Assembly (NCBI GenBank): GCA_015489145.1 | Contig: WGAH01000581.1 | Coordinates: 1-5,374, forward strand | DNA: 5,374 nt | Direction of reading: 5' to 3' | DNA from: Deltaproteobacteria bacterium | Lineage (GTDB): Bacteria; Myxococcota_A; UBA796; UBA2385 | Shown: positions 1 to 5,025 of the stretch, piece by piece | Layout: every line of letters begins with the position of its first letter | Numbering within the stretch: the first letter of the stretch is position 1 | Made by a program: the position numbers and the translations under genes | Notes under the pieces: generated by a model | Told to the model about the DNA's origin: nothing | The model's database searches: none | What the model saw: the letters and a program-made list of their open reading frames with translations, nothing else

Positions 1-1149
1 ACCCTCGACCACCTCGGCCACCCTCGCCTTTTCCGCACGCCCGAGGGCCTCTCTCAAGCGGAGCGCCGCCGCGTCGGCGGCGACGAGGACGGCGGCGGGC
101 TCCGGGCAGCGGGCGGCGTAGACCCAGGTGCCGGGGGCGGGACGGCCGAGCAGCGCGCCCACCTCGACGGCGCCTTCGAGGCGTCGGCCGGGGGCGAGGG
201 GACCGGCGTCGAGTCCGGGGGCGCCCACCAGCTCGGCGAGGCGCGCCGACGGGAGGAGCCCCGGGTGGAGCACCGCGGCGTGGTGGGCGGCGACGAAGGC
301 CTCGGGGGTGCGGGCGCCGGCGGCGGCGTCGGGCAGGGACACGAGGTCGCCGTCGCCGAGGGCGTCGTAGAGCGGAGCCTCGGGGCTCCAGCGGGCGAGG
401 AGGCGGAGCGCCGGCCGGGAGCCCCGCGCGAGGTCGGCGGCCAGGAAGGGGCCGAGGCGCAGCGCGCCGCCGTCGTCGCCGACGAGGAAGGGCACCCCCT
501 CGGGCAGCGGGCCGAGGTCGAGGGCCTCGTCGAAGCCGTCCACGTCCGGGCCCCGAAAGCGGAGCAGGTGGCCGCGGGGGCCGAGGCCCACGACCCGTCG
601 GCGGCTCTCGAGGACGAACACCGGCCGGCGGGCGAGGGGGGCCAGCGCCCGGAGCACCCGGTCGAGCTCGGCCCGCGCGGCGGCGAGGCGGGTGCTCGCC
701 TCGCGGTCGGAGAGCGCCATGCCCCGGGAGCGGTGGGCCACCTCGTTGCGGAGGATCACGAGGTTTTCGAGGGCCGTCGCCGCCGGGGCCCGGGCGCCGC
801 CGGGCTCGGCGAGCACCCGCGCGAAGGGCGGCAGTCCCGGGGGCGTGCGGACGACGAGGGCGCGGGCGAGGGCCTCGGCGGCCTTGCTCCACATGCCGAG
901 GGTGGGCTTGTGGAGGCGGTGGACGAGGTCCCGGTAGGGGCCCGGCGCGGCGACGCGGGCGGCGACCGCCTCGGCGGCCAGCGCGGCGACGAGGTAGCGC
1001 AGCACGGCCTCGACGAGGGGAAAGGCGCGCATCAGGCGCTGCGCCGGCGCGCCGAAGTCGGCGAAGGCGTCGCGGTAGGGCTCGCTGAGCACCGGCGGCG
1101 CCTCGAAGCGCATCACCCGGTCGATGTCCCCGCTCGTCAGGCGTTCCAT
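1..1149 (-). CDS. Large protein with HEPN-like Rx4H motif and possible degenerate Ser/Thr kinase start (C-terminus cut off)
   Basis: An uninterrupted frame runs leftward from an ATG at 1149 off the window edge, giving 383 residues without a stop. Codon third positions are almost all G/C, and the opposite-strand frames read as low-complexity Gly/Ala/Arg/Pro. Residues 1-175 look alpha-helical and contain LRNEVAH (R134, H139), the Rx4H form of the HEPN active-site motif, in a helix preceded by ALENLVI. Residues 176-300 resemble no family I can name. Residues 318-360 (PGRRLEG, then VEVGALLG, then GTWVYAAR) match in order the linker and first strands of a bacterial Hanks-type kinase, but the Gly-rich loop is degenerate (GRPAPG) and no VALK-type lysine follows, suggesting a pseudokinase. 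HEPN domains are often RNases in toxin and defence proteins, but also occur as inactive scaffolds. No good ribosome binding site precedes 1149; another ATG lies at 1113. Coding call is firm; domain calls are inference. Confidence 0.7.
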   Translation of the reverse strand, partial: MERLTSGDIDRVMRFEAPPVLSEPYRDAFADFGAPAQRLMRAFPLVEAVLRYLVAALAAEAVAARVAAPGPYRDLVHRLHKPTLGMWSKAAEALARALVVRTPPGLPPFARVLAEPGGARAPAATALENLVILRNEVAHRSRGMALSDREASTRLAAARAELDRVLRALAPLARRPVFVLESRRRVVGLGPRGHLLRFRGPDVDGFDEALDLGPLPEGVPFLVGDDGGALRLGPFLAADLARGSRPALRLLARWSPEAPLYDALGDGDLVSLPDAAAGARTPEAFVAAHHAAVLHPGLLPSARLAELVGAPGLDAGPLAPGRRLEGAVEVGALLGRPAPGTWVYAARCPEPAAVLVAADAAALRLREALGRAEKARVAEVVEG

Positions 1150-1217
1150 GGGGGCATCATGCCACGCCGGGGCCTCGGACCGTGCCATACTGCGGCCTCC
1201 CCGCCCGGGAGGTCGCC
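1150..1217. promoter_or_regulatory. Divergent intergenic region, HEPN-like gene / ppk2
   Basis: These 68 bp separate two divergent start codons, so both promoters should lie here or just inside the flanking genes. CATACT at 1186-1191 on the plus strand is the only -10-like hexamer I see for the rightward gene. It has no convincing -35 about 17 bp upstream. If it is the -10, transcription would start near 1198, which excludes the GTG at 1182 as the ppk2 start. Confidence 0.25.
1207..1213 (+). promoter_or_regulatory. Shine-Dalgarno site that fixes the ppk2 start
   Basis: GGGAGGT lies with its GGAGG core 5 nt before the GTG at 1218. The longer in-frame start, GTG at 1182, has no purine-rich site before it. 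This favours the 292-residue form of PPK2 over the 304-residue one. Confidence 0.75.
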
Positions 1218-2096
1218 GTGTTCGAAGCCGTGGACAGTCCCTACCTCGTGCCCTTCGACGGGTCGTTCTCCGTCGCCGGGGCCCCGACCCGGCCCCCGGC
1301 GGAGGCGCCGGAGCGCAAGGCGCTCAAGAAGCTGCTCAAGAAGCGGGTCAAGCGCCTCAGCGCGCTCCAGAAGCGCCTGTACGCCGAAAACCGCCACGCC
1401 GTCCTGCTGGTCTTCCAGGCGATGGACGCCGCGGGCAAGGACAGCACGATTCGCGCCGTGCTCAGCGGGGTGAACCCGGCCGGCTGCCAGGTGAGCGCCT
1501 TCAAGCAGCCCTCGGCCGAGGAGCTCGACCACGACTTCCTGTGGCGGACGGTGGAGCGCCTTCCCGAGCGCGGGCGCATCGGCGTGTTCAACCGCTCCTA
1601 CTACGAGGAGGTGCTCGTGGTGCGGGTGCACCCCGAGTACCTCGAAGGGCAGCGCCTCCCCCGGGTGCCGCCCCTCGACCGGCTCTGGGAGGAGCGGCTC
1701 GCCAGCATTCGCGACCACGAGCGGCACCTCGCCCGCAACGGCACGGTGGTGCTCAAGTTCTGGCTCAACGTCAGCCGCGGCGAGCAGCGGCGGCGCTTCC
1801 TGTCGCGCCTCGACGAGCCCGAGAAGCACTGGAAGTTCTCGGTGGCCGACGTGCGCGAGCGGGCCGCCTGGGACCGCTACATGGTGGCCTACGAGGCGGC
1901 GCTGCGGGCGACGAGCCGGCCCTGGGCGCCGTGGTACGCGATCCCCGCCGACGACAAGGCCTTCATGCGGGCCACGGTGGCCGACATCGTCGTCCGCGCG
2001 CTGGAATCGCTGGACCTGCGCTTCCCGGAGGTCCGCGAGGCCGACCGCGCCCGCTTCGCCGAGATGCGCGCCCGCCTGGAGGCGGACGGGGACTGA
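1218..2096 (+). CDS. ppk2: PPK2-family polyphosphate kinase / polyphosphate:nucleotide phosphotransferase
   Basis: A 292-residue cytoplasmic enzyme of the PPK2 family, which moves phosphate between inorganic polyphosphate and nucleotides. The N-terminus carries YLVPFDGSF (residues 9-17), typical of the polyphosphate:nucleotide phosphotransferase branch, then a Lys-rich helix and LYAENRHAVLLVFQ. The P-loop is AMDAAGKDST (68-77, K74), followed by GVNPAGCQVSAFKQPSAEEL and DHDFLWR (104-110). The Walker B/lid region reads GVFNRSYYEEVLVVRVH (122-138, R126). Later conserved blocks are LDEPEKHWKFS (198-208), WDRY and APWYAIPADDK (237-247). Length and motif order are complete for a single-domain PPK2. 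The FKQPSAEEL/HDFLWR blocks resemble class III enzymes such as the Deinococcus one, which can phosphorylate both AMP and ADP; the class is inference. It is divergent from the HEPN-like gene and convergent with the acyltransferase, so it is probably monocistronic. Confidence 0.93.
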   Translation: MFEAVDSPYLVPFDGSFSVAGAPTRPPAEAPERKALKKLLKKRVKRLSALQKRLYAENRHAVLLVFQAMDAAGKDSTIRAVLSGVNPAGCQVSAFKQPSAEELDHDFLWRTVERLPERGRIGVFNRSYYEEVLVVRVHPEYLEGQRLPRVPPLDRLWEERLASIRDHERHLARNGTVVLKFWLNVSRGEQRRRFLSRLDEPEKHWKFSVADVRERAAWDRYMVAYEAALRATSRPWAPWYAIPADDKAFMRATVADIVVRALESLDLRFPEVREADRARFAEMRARLEADGD

Positions 2097-2102
2097 GGCG
2101 GG

Positions 2103-2726
2103 CTATTCCTCGGGGGCGGTGTCCTCGGGGGGCGGGTCCTCGGCCTTCAGGCGGATGCGGCTCTCGAGCTCGGGGTGCTTGCCGCGAATCGGCGCGTAGA
2201 AGGCTCGAATGCGGTCCATGTCCGCCCGGAGATCGCCGGTGGGGCGCAGCGCGCCGCCGATGCCCCCGCGCCTGCGGGCGTAGTCGAGGAAGCCGAGGAG
2301 GATCGGCACGCCGGCGGCGCGGGCGACGTGGTAGAAGCCGCTGCGCCAGTGGTCGCGCCGGCCGCGGGTGCCGGAGGGCGCGATGGCGAGGAGGAGCCGG
2401 TCGCTCCGCTCGAAGCGCCAGCGGAGCTGCTCCACCGTGTCGTGGCGGGCGCTGCGGTCGACGCCGATGCCGCCGGTGGCGCGCACCAGCCAGCCGAGGG
2501 GGCCGCGGGTGAGCGAGTCCTTGACCATCCACGACAGGCGCAGGTCCATCGCCCAGGCCACGGCGAGCATGAAGACGCCGTCCCAGTTGCTCGTGTGGGG
2601 GGCGGCGATGATCACGCCCTTGTCGACGACGTGCTCGGCGCCCACCGCCTCCCAGCCGGCGAGGCGCAGGAAGGCCCGGCCCAGCCACCGCCGCAGGCGC
2701 ACGCCCCATCCGGTCGGTTCGCGCAT
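2103..2726 (-). CDS. PlsC-type lysophospholipid / glycerol-phosphate acyltransferase family protein
   Basis: A 207-residue protein of the PlsC/LPLAT acyltransferase superfamily, whose members transfer an acyl chain to a (lyso)phospholipid or related acceptor at the inner membrane. The four blocks appear in order: the catalytic HX4D as APHTSNWDG (H44, D49), the acceptor block GGIGVDRSARH (85-95), APSGTRGR (116-123) in the place of the usual PEGTR, and GVPILLGFLDY (139-149). The N-terminus has an amphipathic or weakly hydrophobic stretch (WLGRAFLRLAGW) and no clear transmembrane helix. The C-terminus is acidic and proline-rich (EDPPPEDTAPEE). The frame stays open upstream to about 3119, but that part is repeat-derived, and similarity begins only with the ATG at 2726, which has a weak CGGGG site. 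Substrate cannot be told; a general COG0204-like acyltransferase is the safest name. It faces ppk2 tail to tail with 6 bp between stops and no visible terminator. Confidence 0.88.
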   Translation of the reverse strand: MREPTGWGVRLRRWLGRAFLRLAGWEAVGAEHVVDKGVIIAAPHTSNWDGVFMLAVAWAMDLRLSWMVKDSLTRGPLGWLVRATGGIGVDRSARHDTVEQLRWRFERSDRLLLAIAPSGTRGRRDHWRSGFYHVARAAGVPILLGFLDYARRRGGIGGALRPTGDLRADMDRIRAFYAPIRGKHPELESRIRLKAEDPPPEDTAPEE

Positions 2727-2770
2727 GCCCCGAGCGTAGCCGACCCCGCCCCGCCGCGCACCGGCCGCAC

Positions 2771-2790
2771 AGGAGCGCCCGCCTCCGGCC
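2771..2790 (+). repeat. Family B repeat, copy 1
   Basis: AGGAGCGCCCGCCTCCGGCC. It differs at one of 20 positions from copy 4 at 3260-3279 and shares GCGCCCGCCTCCGGC exactly with copy 3. It lies 44 bp upstream of the acyltransferase start. Confidence 0.65.
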
Positions 2791-2805
2791 GGCATGCGCG
2801 TGCTT

Positions 2806-2832
2806 GGAGCGGTCGAGGAGTGCCGGCCTCGG
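2806..2832 (+). repeat. Family B repeat, copy 2 (with GGAGCGGTCGAGG lead)
   Basis: It begins GGAGCGGTCGAGG, exactly as copy 3 does, then continues AGTGCCGGCCTCGG, a divergent form of the family B core. GGCCGACCGC follows at 2839-2848 and recurs after copy 3 at 3231-3240, so the repeated module is longer than the core. Confidence 0.6.
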
Positions 2833-2877
2833 AGCACCGGCCGACCGCGCGGGCGGGACGGGCGGCCCGCCCAGGCC

Positions 2878-2900
2878 GGCCAGAATCGGGTCTCCCGCGC
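2878..2900 (-). repeat. Family A repeat, copy A1
   Basis: Read on the plus strand it begins GGCCAGAATCGGG and ends TCTCCCGCGC. It matches A3 at 21 of 23 positions. Its CCCGCGC end forms the left arm of the palindrome at 2892-2907. Confidence 0.7.
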
Positions 2901-2907
2901 GCGGGAG
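2892..2907. repeat. 16-bp perfect palindrome at the end of copy A1
   Basis: CTCCCGCGCGCGGGAG is its own reverse complement. The central 14 bp recur exactly at 3101-3114, next to copy A4. It could form a hairpin or cruciform. No T-run follows it on either strand, so it is not a canonical Rho-independent terminator. Confidence 0.7.
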
Positions 2908-2930
2908 CCGCGAACACGCCCCCTTCTCGA

Positions 2931-2952
2931 CGCGGGAGGGCCTTGGATGGCC
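2931..2952 (+). repeat. Family A repeat, copy A2 (inverted orientation)
   Basis: It starts CGCGGGA and ends GGATGGCC, identical at both ends to A5 (7 and 8 bp) with a different 7-bp middle. Its orientation is opposite to A1, A3 and A4. Confidence 0.5.
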
Positions 2953-3054
2953 GGGGTCGCGGGATTCTCGCGCCCGCGCTTCGTGAAAGGCGAGGTTTCA
3001 TCGTGGTCCAGGTGCCGCGCCGGTTCGGTGGGGCGCCGATTCACGGCACGAAAC

Positions 3055-3077
3055 GGCCAGAATGGGGCCTCCCGCGC
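3055..3077 (-). repeat. Family A repeat, copy A3
   Basis: Read on the plus strand it begins GGCCAGAATGGGG and ends CCTCCCGCGC. It differs from A1 at only two of 23 positions and lies in the same orientation. Confidence 0.7.
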
Positions 3078-3085
3078 ACCGGCGC

Positions 3086-3108
3086 GGCCAAGGCGGGCCC
3101 TCCCGCGC
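3086..3108 (-). repeat. Family A repeat, copy A4
   Basis: It begins GGCCA and ends CCTCCCGCGC and matches A3 at 18 of 23 positions. It lies 31 bp from A3 in the same orientation and abuts the inverted copy A5. Confidence 0.55.
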
Positions 3109-3114
3109 GCGGGA
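3101..3114. repeat. 14-bp perfect palindrome at the A4/A5 junction
   Basis: TCCCGCGCGCGGGA is the same palindrome core as at 2893-2906. Here it joins two oppositely oriented family A copies, so 3086-3129 can fold as GGCCA, 10 nt, palindrome, 10 nt, TGGCC. That is a REP/BIME-like layout. Confidence 0.65.
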
Positions 3115-3129
3115 CCCACCCGGATGGCC
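3107..3129 (+). repeat. Family A repeat, copy A5 (inverted orientation)
   Basis: It begins GCGCGGGA and ends GGATGGCC. It is head to head with A4, sharing the central palindrome, and shares both ends with A2. Confidence 0.5.
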
Positions 3130-3135
3130 GTCCAC

Positions 3136-3153
3136 CGGCCGCTCGAGCGGCCG
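3136..3153. repeat. 18-bp perfect palindrome
   Basis: CGGCCGCTCGAGCGGCCG is self-complementary over all 18 bp, the longest perfect palindrome in the spacer. It lies just beyond copy A5. Its role is unknown; a structured RNA end or a DNA-binding site are possible. Confidence 0.65.
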
Positions 3154-3187
3154 AGCAGCTCCGGCTTCCGCGCAGCCCGGCGGGGTC

Positions 3188-3216
3188 GGAGCGGTCGAGG
3201 CGCGCCCGCCTCCGGC
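3188..3216 (+). repeat. Family B repeat, copy 3 (with GGAGCGGTCGAGG lead)
   Basis: It carries the same 13-bp lead as copy 2, then GCGCCCGCCTCCGGC (3202-3216), which is identical to 2775-2789 in copy 1. It therefore links copies 1 and 2 as one family. Confidence 0.6.
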
Positions 3217-3259
3217 TGGCCCTGGGCGCCGGCCGACCGCCGGCATCGCCGCGAGCACG

Positions 3260-3279
3260 AGGAGCGCCGGCCTCCGGCC
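3260..3279 (+). repeat. Family B repeat, copy 4, abutting the symporter stop
   Basis: AGGAGCGCCGGCCTCCGGCC. It matches copy 1 at 19 of 20 positions and ends directly against the symporter stop codon (3280-3282), so it would form the first 20 nt of that mRNA's 3' untranslated region. Confidence 0.65.
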
Positions 3280-4971
3280 TCACCCGCCGGCGCGCCGTTC
3301 CCAGGGTCGGCGCTCGAAGTAGCTGCGGGTCATGTCGGCCACCTGGCGCGACAGCAGGATCATCGACAGCAGGTTGGGCAGGATCACGATGCCGAGGAAG
3401 ATGTCGCCGAGGGTCCAGGCCACCGTCAGCGACAGCACCGCGCCGACGAAGTGCATGATCACGTACACGATCTTGTAGGGCAGCACGGCCCGGGGCCCGA
3501 ACAGGTAGTGGGCGCAGCGGTCGCCGTAGTAGCTCCACGAGATCGCGGTGGAGATGGCGAACAGGAACACGCTCAGCACGACGATCACCCGGCCCCAGGT
3601 GCCGGGCAGGCCGCGCTCGAAGGCGAGCATGGTGAGGGGGGCCCCGTTTTCGACCGCCTCGCCGTGCAGGCTCCCGAGCGCCGTGCCGTCGTCGGCCACC
3701 GCCCGCGCCTCGGCCGGCAGGATGCGGCCCGTGAACGGGCGGCTCATCGCGGCGTCGGCGTAGAGGGGCTCCACGGCGACCTCGTGCCAGGCGAGCTTCG
3801 CGGAGTCGCCGACGACGCGCCCGTTCTCGACCCGCACCTCCGCGGGCGCCGGCACCGGCTCCACCCGCCCGTCGGCCTGCTCCTGCACCCAGCCCAGGTC
3901 GCCGCCGTCCAGCGCGATCTCGGTGGGGATGCGCGCCGACCACGCCCCGGTGACGAGGACGACCAGGCCGGTCATCGTGCAGATGACGATGGTGTCGATG
4001 AAGGGCTCCACCAGCGCCACCACGCCCTCGCTCACCGGCTCCTCGGTCTTGGCGGCGGCGTGGGCGATCGGGGCCGAGCCCTGGCCGGCCTCGTTGCTGA
4101 ACAGGCCGCGCTTGACCCCCCACATCATCGTCAGCAGGAAGGCGCCGGTGCCGGTGCCCGCGACGCCGGCGCGGGGCGAGAAGGCCTCGGTGAGGATGCG
4201 GGCGAGGGCCCCGGGCAGGTCGCCCATGTGCAGCGCGAGGATCGCGAGGGCCCCGAGCACGTAGATGCCGGCCATCAGCGGGGCGACGATGCCGGTGACC
4301 CGGCCGATGCGCGAGATGCCGCCGAGGATGACGGCGGCGACGACGGTGGCGGTGACGAGGCCGGTGACCCAGGGGGGCACGCCGACGAAGGTCTCCATCG
4401 TGTCGGCGACGGTGTTGGCCTGGATCGCGTTGCCGGTCAGGAAGGAGGTGAGGCCGAGGGCGACGGCGAAGAACACGGCGAGGGGCTTCCAGCCCAGGCC
4501 GCGCTCCATCGTGTACATCGGCCCGCCGCTGACGGAGCCCTCCCAGCGGTGGGGATCGCGGTCCTCGCCGACGTCGCGGTAGCGCAGCGCCAGGGTGACC
4601 TCGGTGTACTTGGTCGCCATGCCGAGGAGCGCCGTCACCCACATCCAGAACAGGGCGCCGGGGCCGCCCCAGTGGATCGCGATGGCGACGCCGGCGATGT
4701 TGCCGATGCCCACCGTGGCCGACAGGGCGGTGGTGAGGGCCTGGAAGTGGCTGACGTCGCCGGGGTCGTCCGGGTCGTCGTAGCGCCCCGAGGCGACGGC
4801 GAAGCCGTGCAGCAGCTTGCGAACCTGCAGGAAGCCGAGCCGAAAGGTGAGGAAGACGCCGGTCCCCAGCAGGGCGAGCACGAGAAGGGGCAGGGTTTCG
4901 CCGTCGATCTCGATGCCGAAGTCCCAGACGTAGCCGTTGACCGCGTCCACGATGTGCTGGATGAGCGCCAC
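3280..4971 (-). CDS. AGCS-family Na+:alanine/glycine symporter with long soluble insert
   Basis: A 563-residue inner-membrane carrier of the alanine/glycine:cation symporter family (AGCS, TC 2.A.25), which imports small neutral amino acids with Na+. The family signature GGPGALFWMWVTALLG (102-117) fits the PROSITE sodium:alanine symporter pattern at every position and follows GIGNIAGVAIAIH (88-100). The second block, KRGLFSNEAGQGSAPIAHAAAKT, is at 287-309. Hydrophobic segments are visible near 26-42, 76-100, 105-128, 163-182, 200-217, 225-247, 273-285, 318-343, 460-480, 500-518 and 522-540. Residues 344-445 form a hydrophilic insert between two membrane segments, where I recall only about 20-30 residues in ordinary members; this explains the length over the usual 450-490. 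The GTG start is chosen because GGAGG lies 4 nt before it. The first 31 codons recur inverted at 5281-5374. Symport specificity within alanine/glycine is not readable. Confidence 0.93.
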   Translation of the reverse strand: MALIQHIVDAVNGYVWDFGIEIDGETLPLLVLALLGTGVFLTFRLGFLQVRKLLHGFAVASGRYDDPDDPGDVSHFQALTTALSATVGIGNIAGVAIAIHWGGPGALFWMWVTALLGMATKYTEVTLALRYRDVGEDRDPHRWEGSVSGGPMYTMERGLGWKPLAVFFAVALGLTSFLTGNAIQANTVADTMETFVGVPPWVTGLVTATVVAAVILGGISRIGRVTGIVAPLMAGIYVLGALAILALHMGDLPGALARILTEAFSPRAGVAGTGTGAFLLTMMWGVKRGLFSNEAGQGSAPIAHAAAKTEEPVSEGVVALVEPFIDTIVICTMTGLVVLVTGAWSARIPTEIALDGGDLGWVQEQADGRVEPVPAPAEVRVENGRVVGDSAKLAWHEVAVEPLYADAAMSRPFTGRILPAEARAVADDGTALGSLHGEAVENGAPLTMLAFERGLPGTWGRVIVVLSVFLFAISTAISWSYYGDRCAHYLFGPRAVLPYKIVYVIMHFVGAVLSLTVAWTLGDIFLGIVILPNLLSMILLSRQVADMTRSYFERRPWERRAGG

Positions 4972-4975
4972 GCCG
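4878..4975 (-). repeat. 98-bp perfect inverted repeat, left arm (start of symporter gene)
   Basis: This arm covers the first 31 codons of the symporter plus 4 nt of its leader. Its reverse complement is identical, base for base, to 5277-5374. Identity ends at 4976 (C) against 5276 (C), where complementarity would need a G. Confidence 0.97.
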
Positions 4976-4980
4976 CCTCC
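4976..4980 (-). promoter_or_regulatory. Shine-Dalgarno site of the symporter gene
   Basis: GGAGG on the minus strand, separated by CGGC from the GTG start at 4971. It supports that non-ATG start. The site lies just outside the inverted repeat, so the second copy of the gene start (5281) lacks it. Confidence 0.75.
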
Positions 4981-4983
4981 TGT

Positions 4984-4999
4984 CGCGCCCGCGGGCGCG
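4984..4999. promoter_or_regulatory. 16-bp perfect palindrome in the symporter leader
   Basis: CGCGCCCGCGGGCGCG is self-complementary over 16 bp. It lies between the -10-like hexamer and the Shine-Dalgarno site, so it would be in the 5' leader. It could be an operator, or a hairpin with a 6-bp stem and CGCG loop ending the upstream transcript. No T-run follows it. Confidence 0.4.
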
Positions 5000-5006
5000 G
5001 GGGGCG

Positions 5007-5012
5007 ATTGTA
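5007..5012 (-). promoter_or_regulatory. Possible -10 box of the symporter promoter
   Basis: TACAAT on the minus strand is one mismatch from TATAAT and stands out in a GC-rich setting, 14 nt past the receiver-domain stop codon. No good -35 is visible: GCGGAC lies 16 bp upstream and is weak. It suggests the symporter is not simply co-transcribed with the upstream gene. Confidence 0.35.
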
Positions 5013-5025
5013 CACGGGCGAGGGA

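Larger units (their letters stand above)
2727..3279. other. 553-bp intergenic region filled with short repeats and palindromes
   Basis: The stretch lies between the symporter stop and the acyltransferase start, both on the minus strand. Frames crossing it on both strands give Arg/Pro/Gly/Ala-rich translations with no recognisable family, so I see no gene. It holds two repeat families: five family A units of 22-23 bp in both orientations, and four related family B units. It also holds perfect palindromes at 2892-2907, 3101-3114 and 3136-3153. I find no tRNA, transposase or phage attachment site. The acyltransferase promoter should lie at its left edge; TACGCT (minus strand, 2738-2733) is a poor -10 candidate only 6 nt before the start codon. 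Confidence 0.75.

Noticed and set aside
265..1473. 402-residue plus-strand open frame
   Set aside because: It lies antisense to the HEPN-like gene and runs into ppk2. Its translation is low-complexity Gly/Ala/Glu/Arg with no family features, as expected opposite a GC-rich gene.
1137..1829. 230-residue minus-strand frame opposite ppk2
   Set aside because: It is a Leu/Glu/Ala-rich antisense shadow of ppk2 and continues past the start of the HEPN-like gene in another frame.
2097..2102. Bidirectional terminator between ppk2 and the acyltransferase gene
   Set aside because: Only 6 bp separate the two stop codons and no inverted repeat followed by a T-run is visible around them.
2941..3070. tRNA or other stable RNA gene in the less GC-rich part of the spacer
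   Set aside because: A GGTTCG-like stretch near 3023 lacks a matching T-arm and acceptor stem, and no cloverleaf can be drawn.
2727..3119. N-terminal extension of the acyltransferase frame (to 338 residues)
   Set aside because: The extra 131 residues are translated family A and B repeats (for example AREAPFWP and ARETRFWP). Acyltransferase similarity starts at the ATG at 2726.
2771..3279. CRISPR array
   Set aside because: The repeats vary in sequence, spacing and orientation and have no uniform spacers. No cas gene is present.
2175..3458. 427-residue plus-strand open frame across the spacer
   Set aside because: It overlaps the acyltransferase antisense, then the repeats, then the symporter end. 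The composition is Arg/Pro/Ala only and no family is recognisable.
3041..4642. 533-residue minus-strand frame inside the symporter gene
   Set aside because: It is an out-of-frame shadow, very rich in Arg, Gly and His, overlapping the clear symporter frame.
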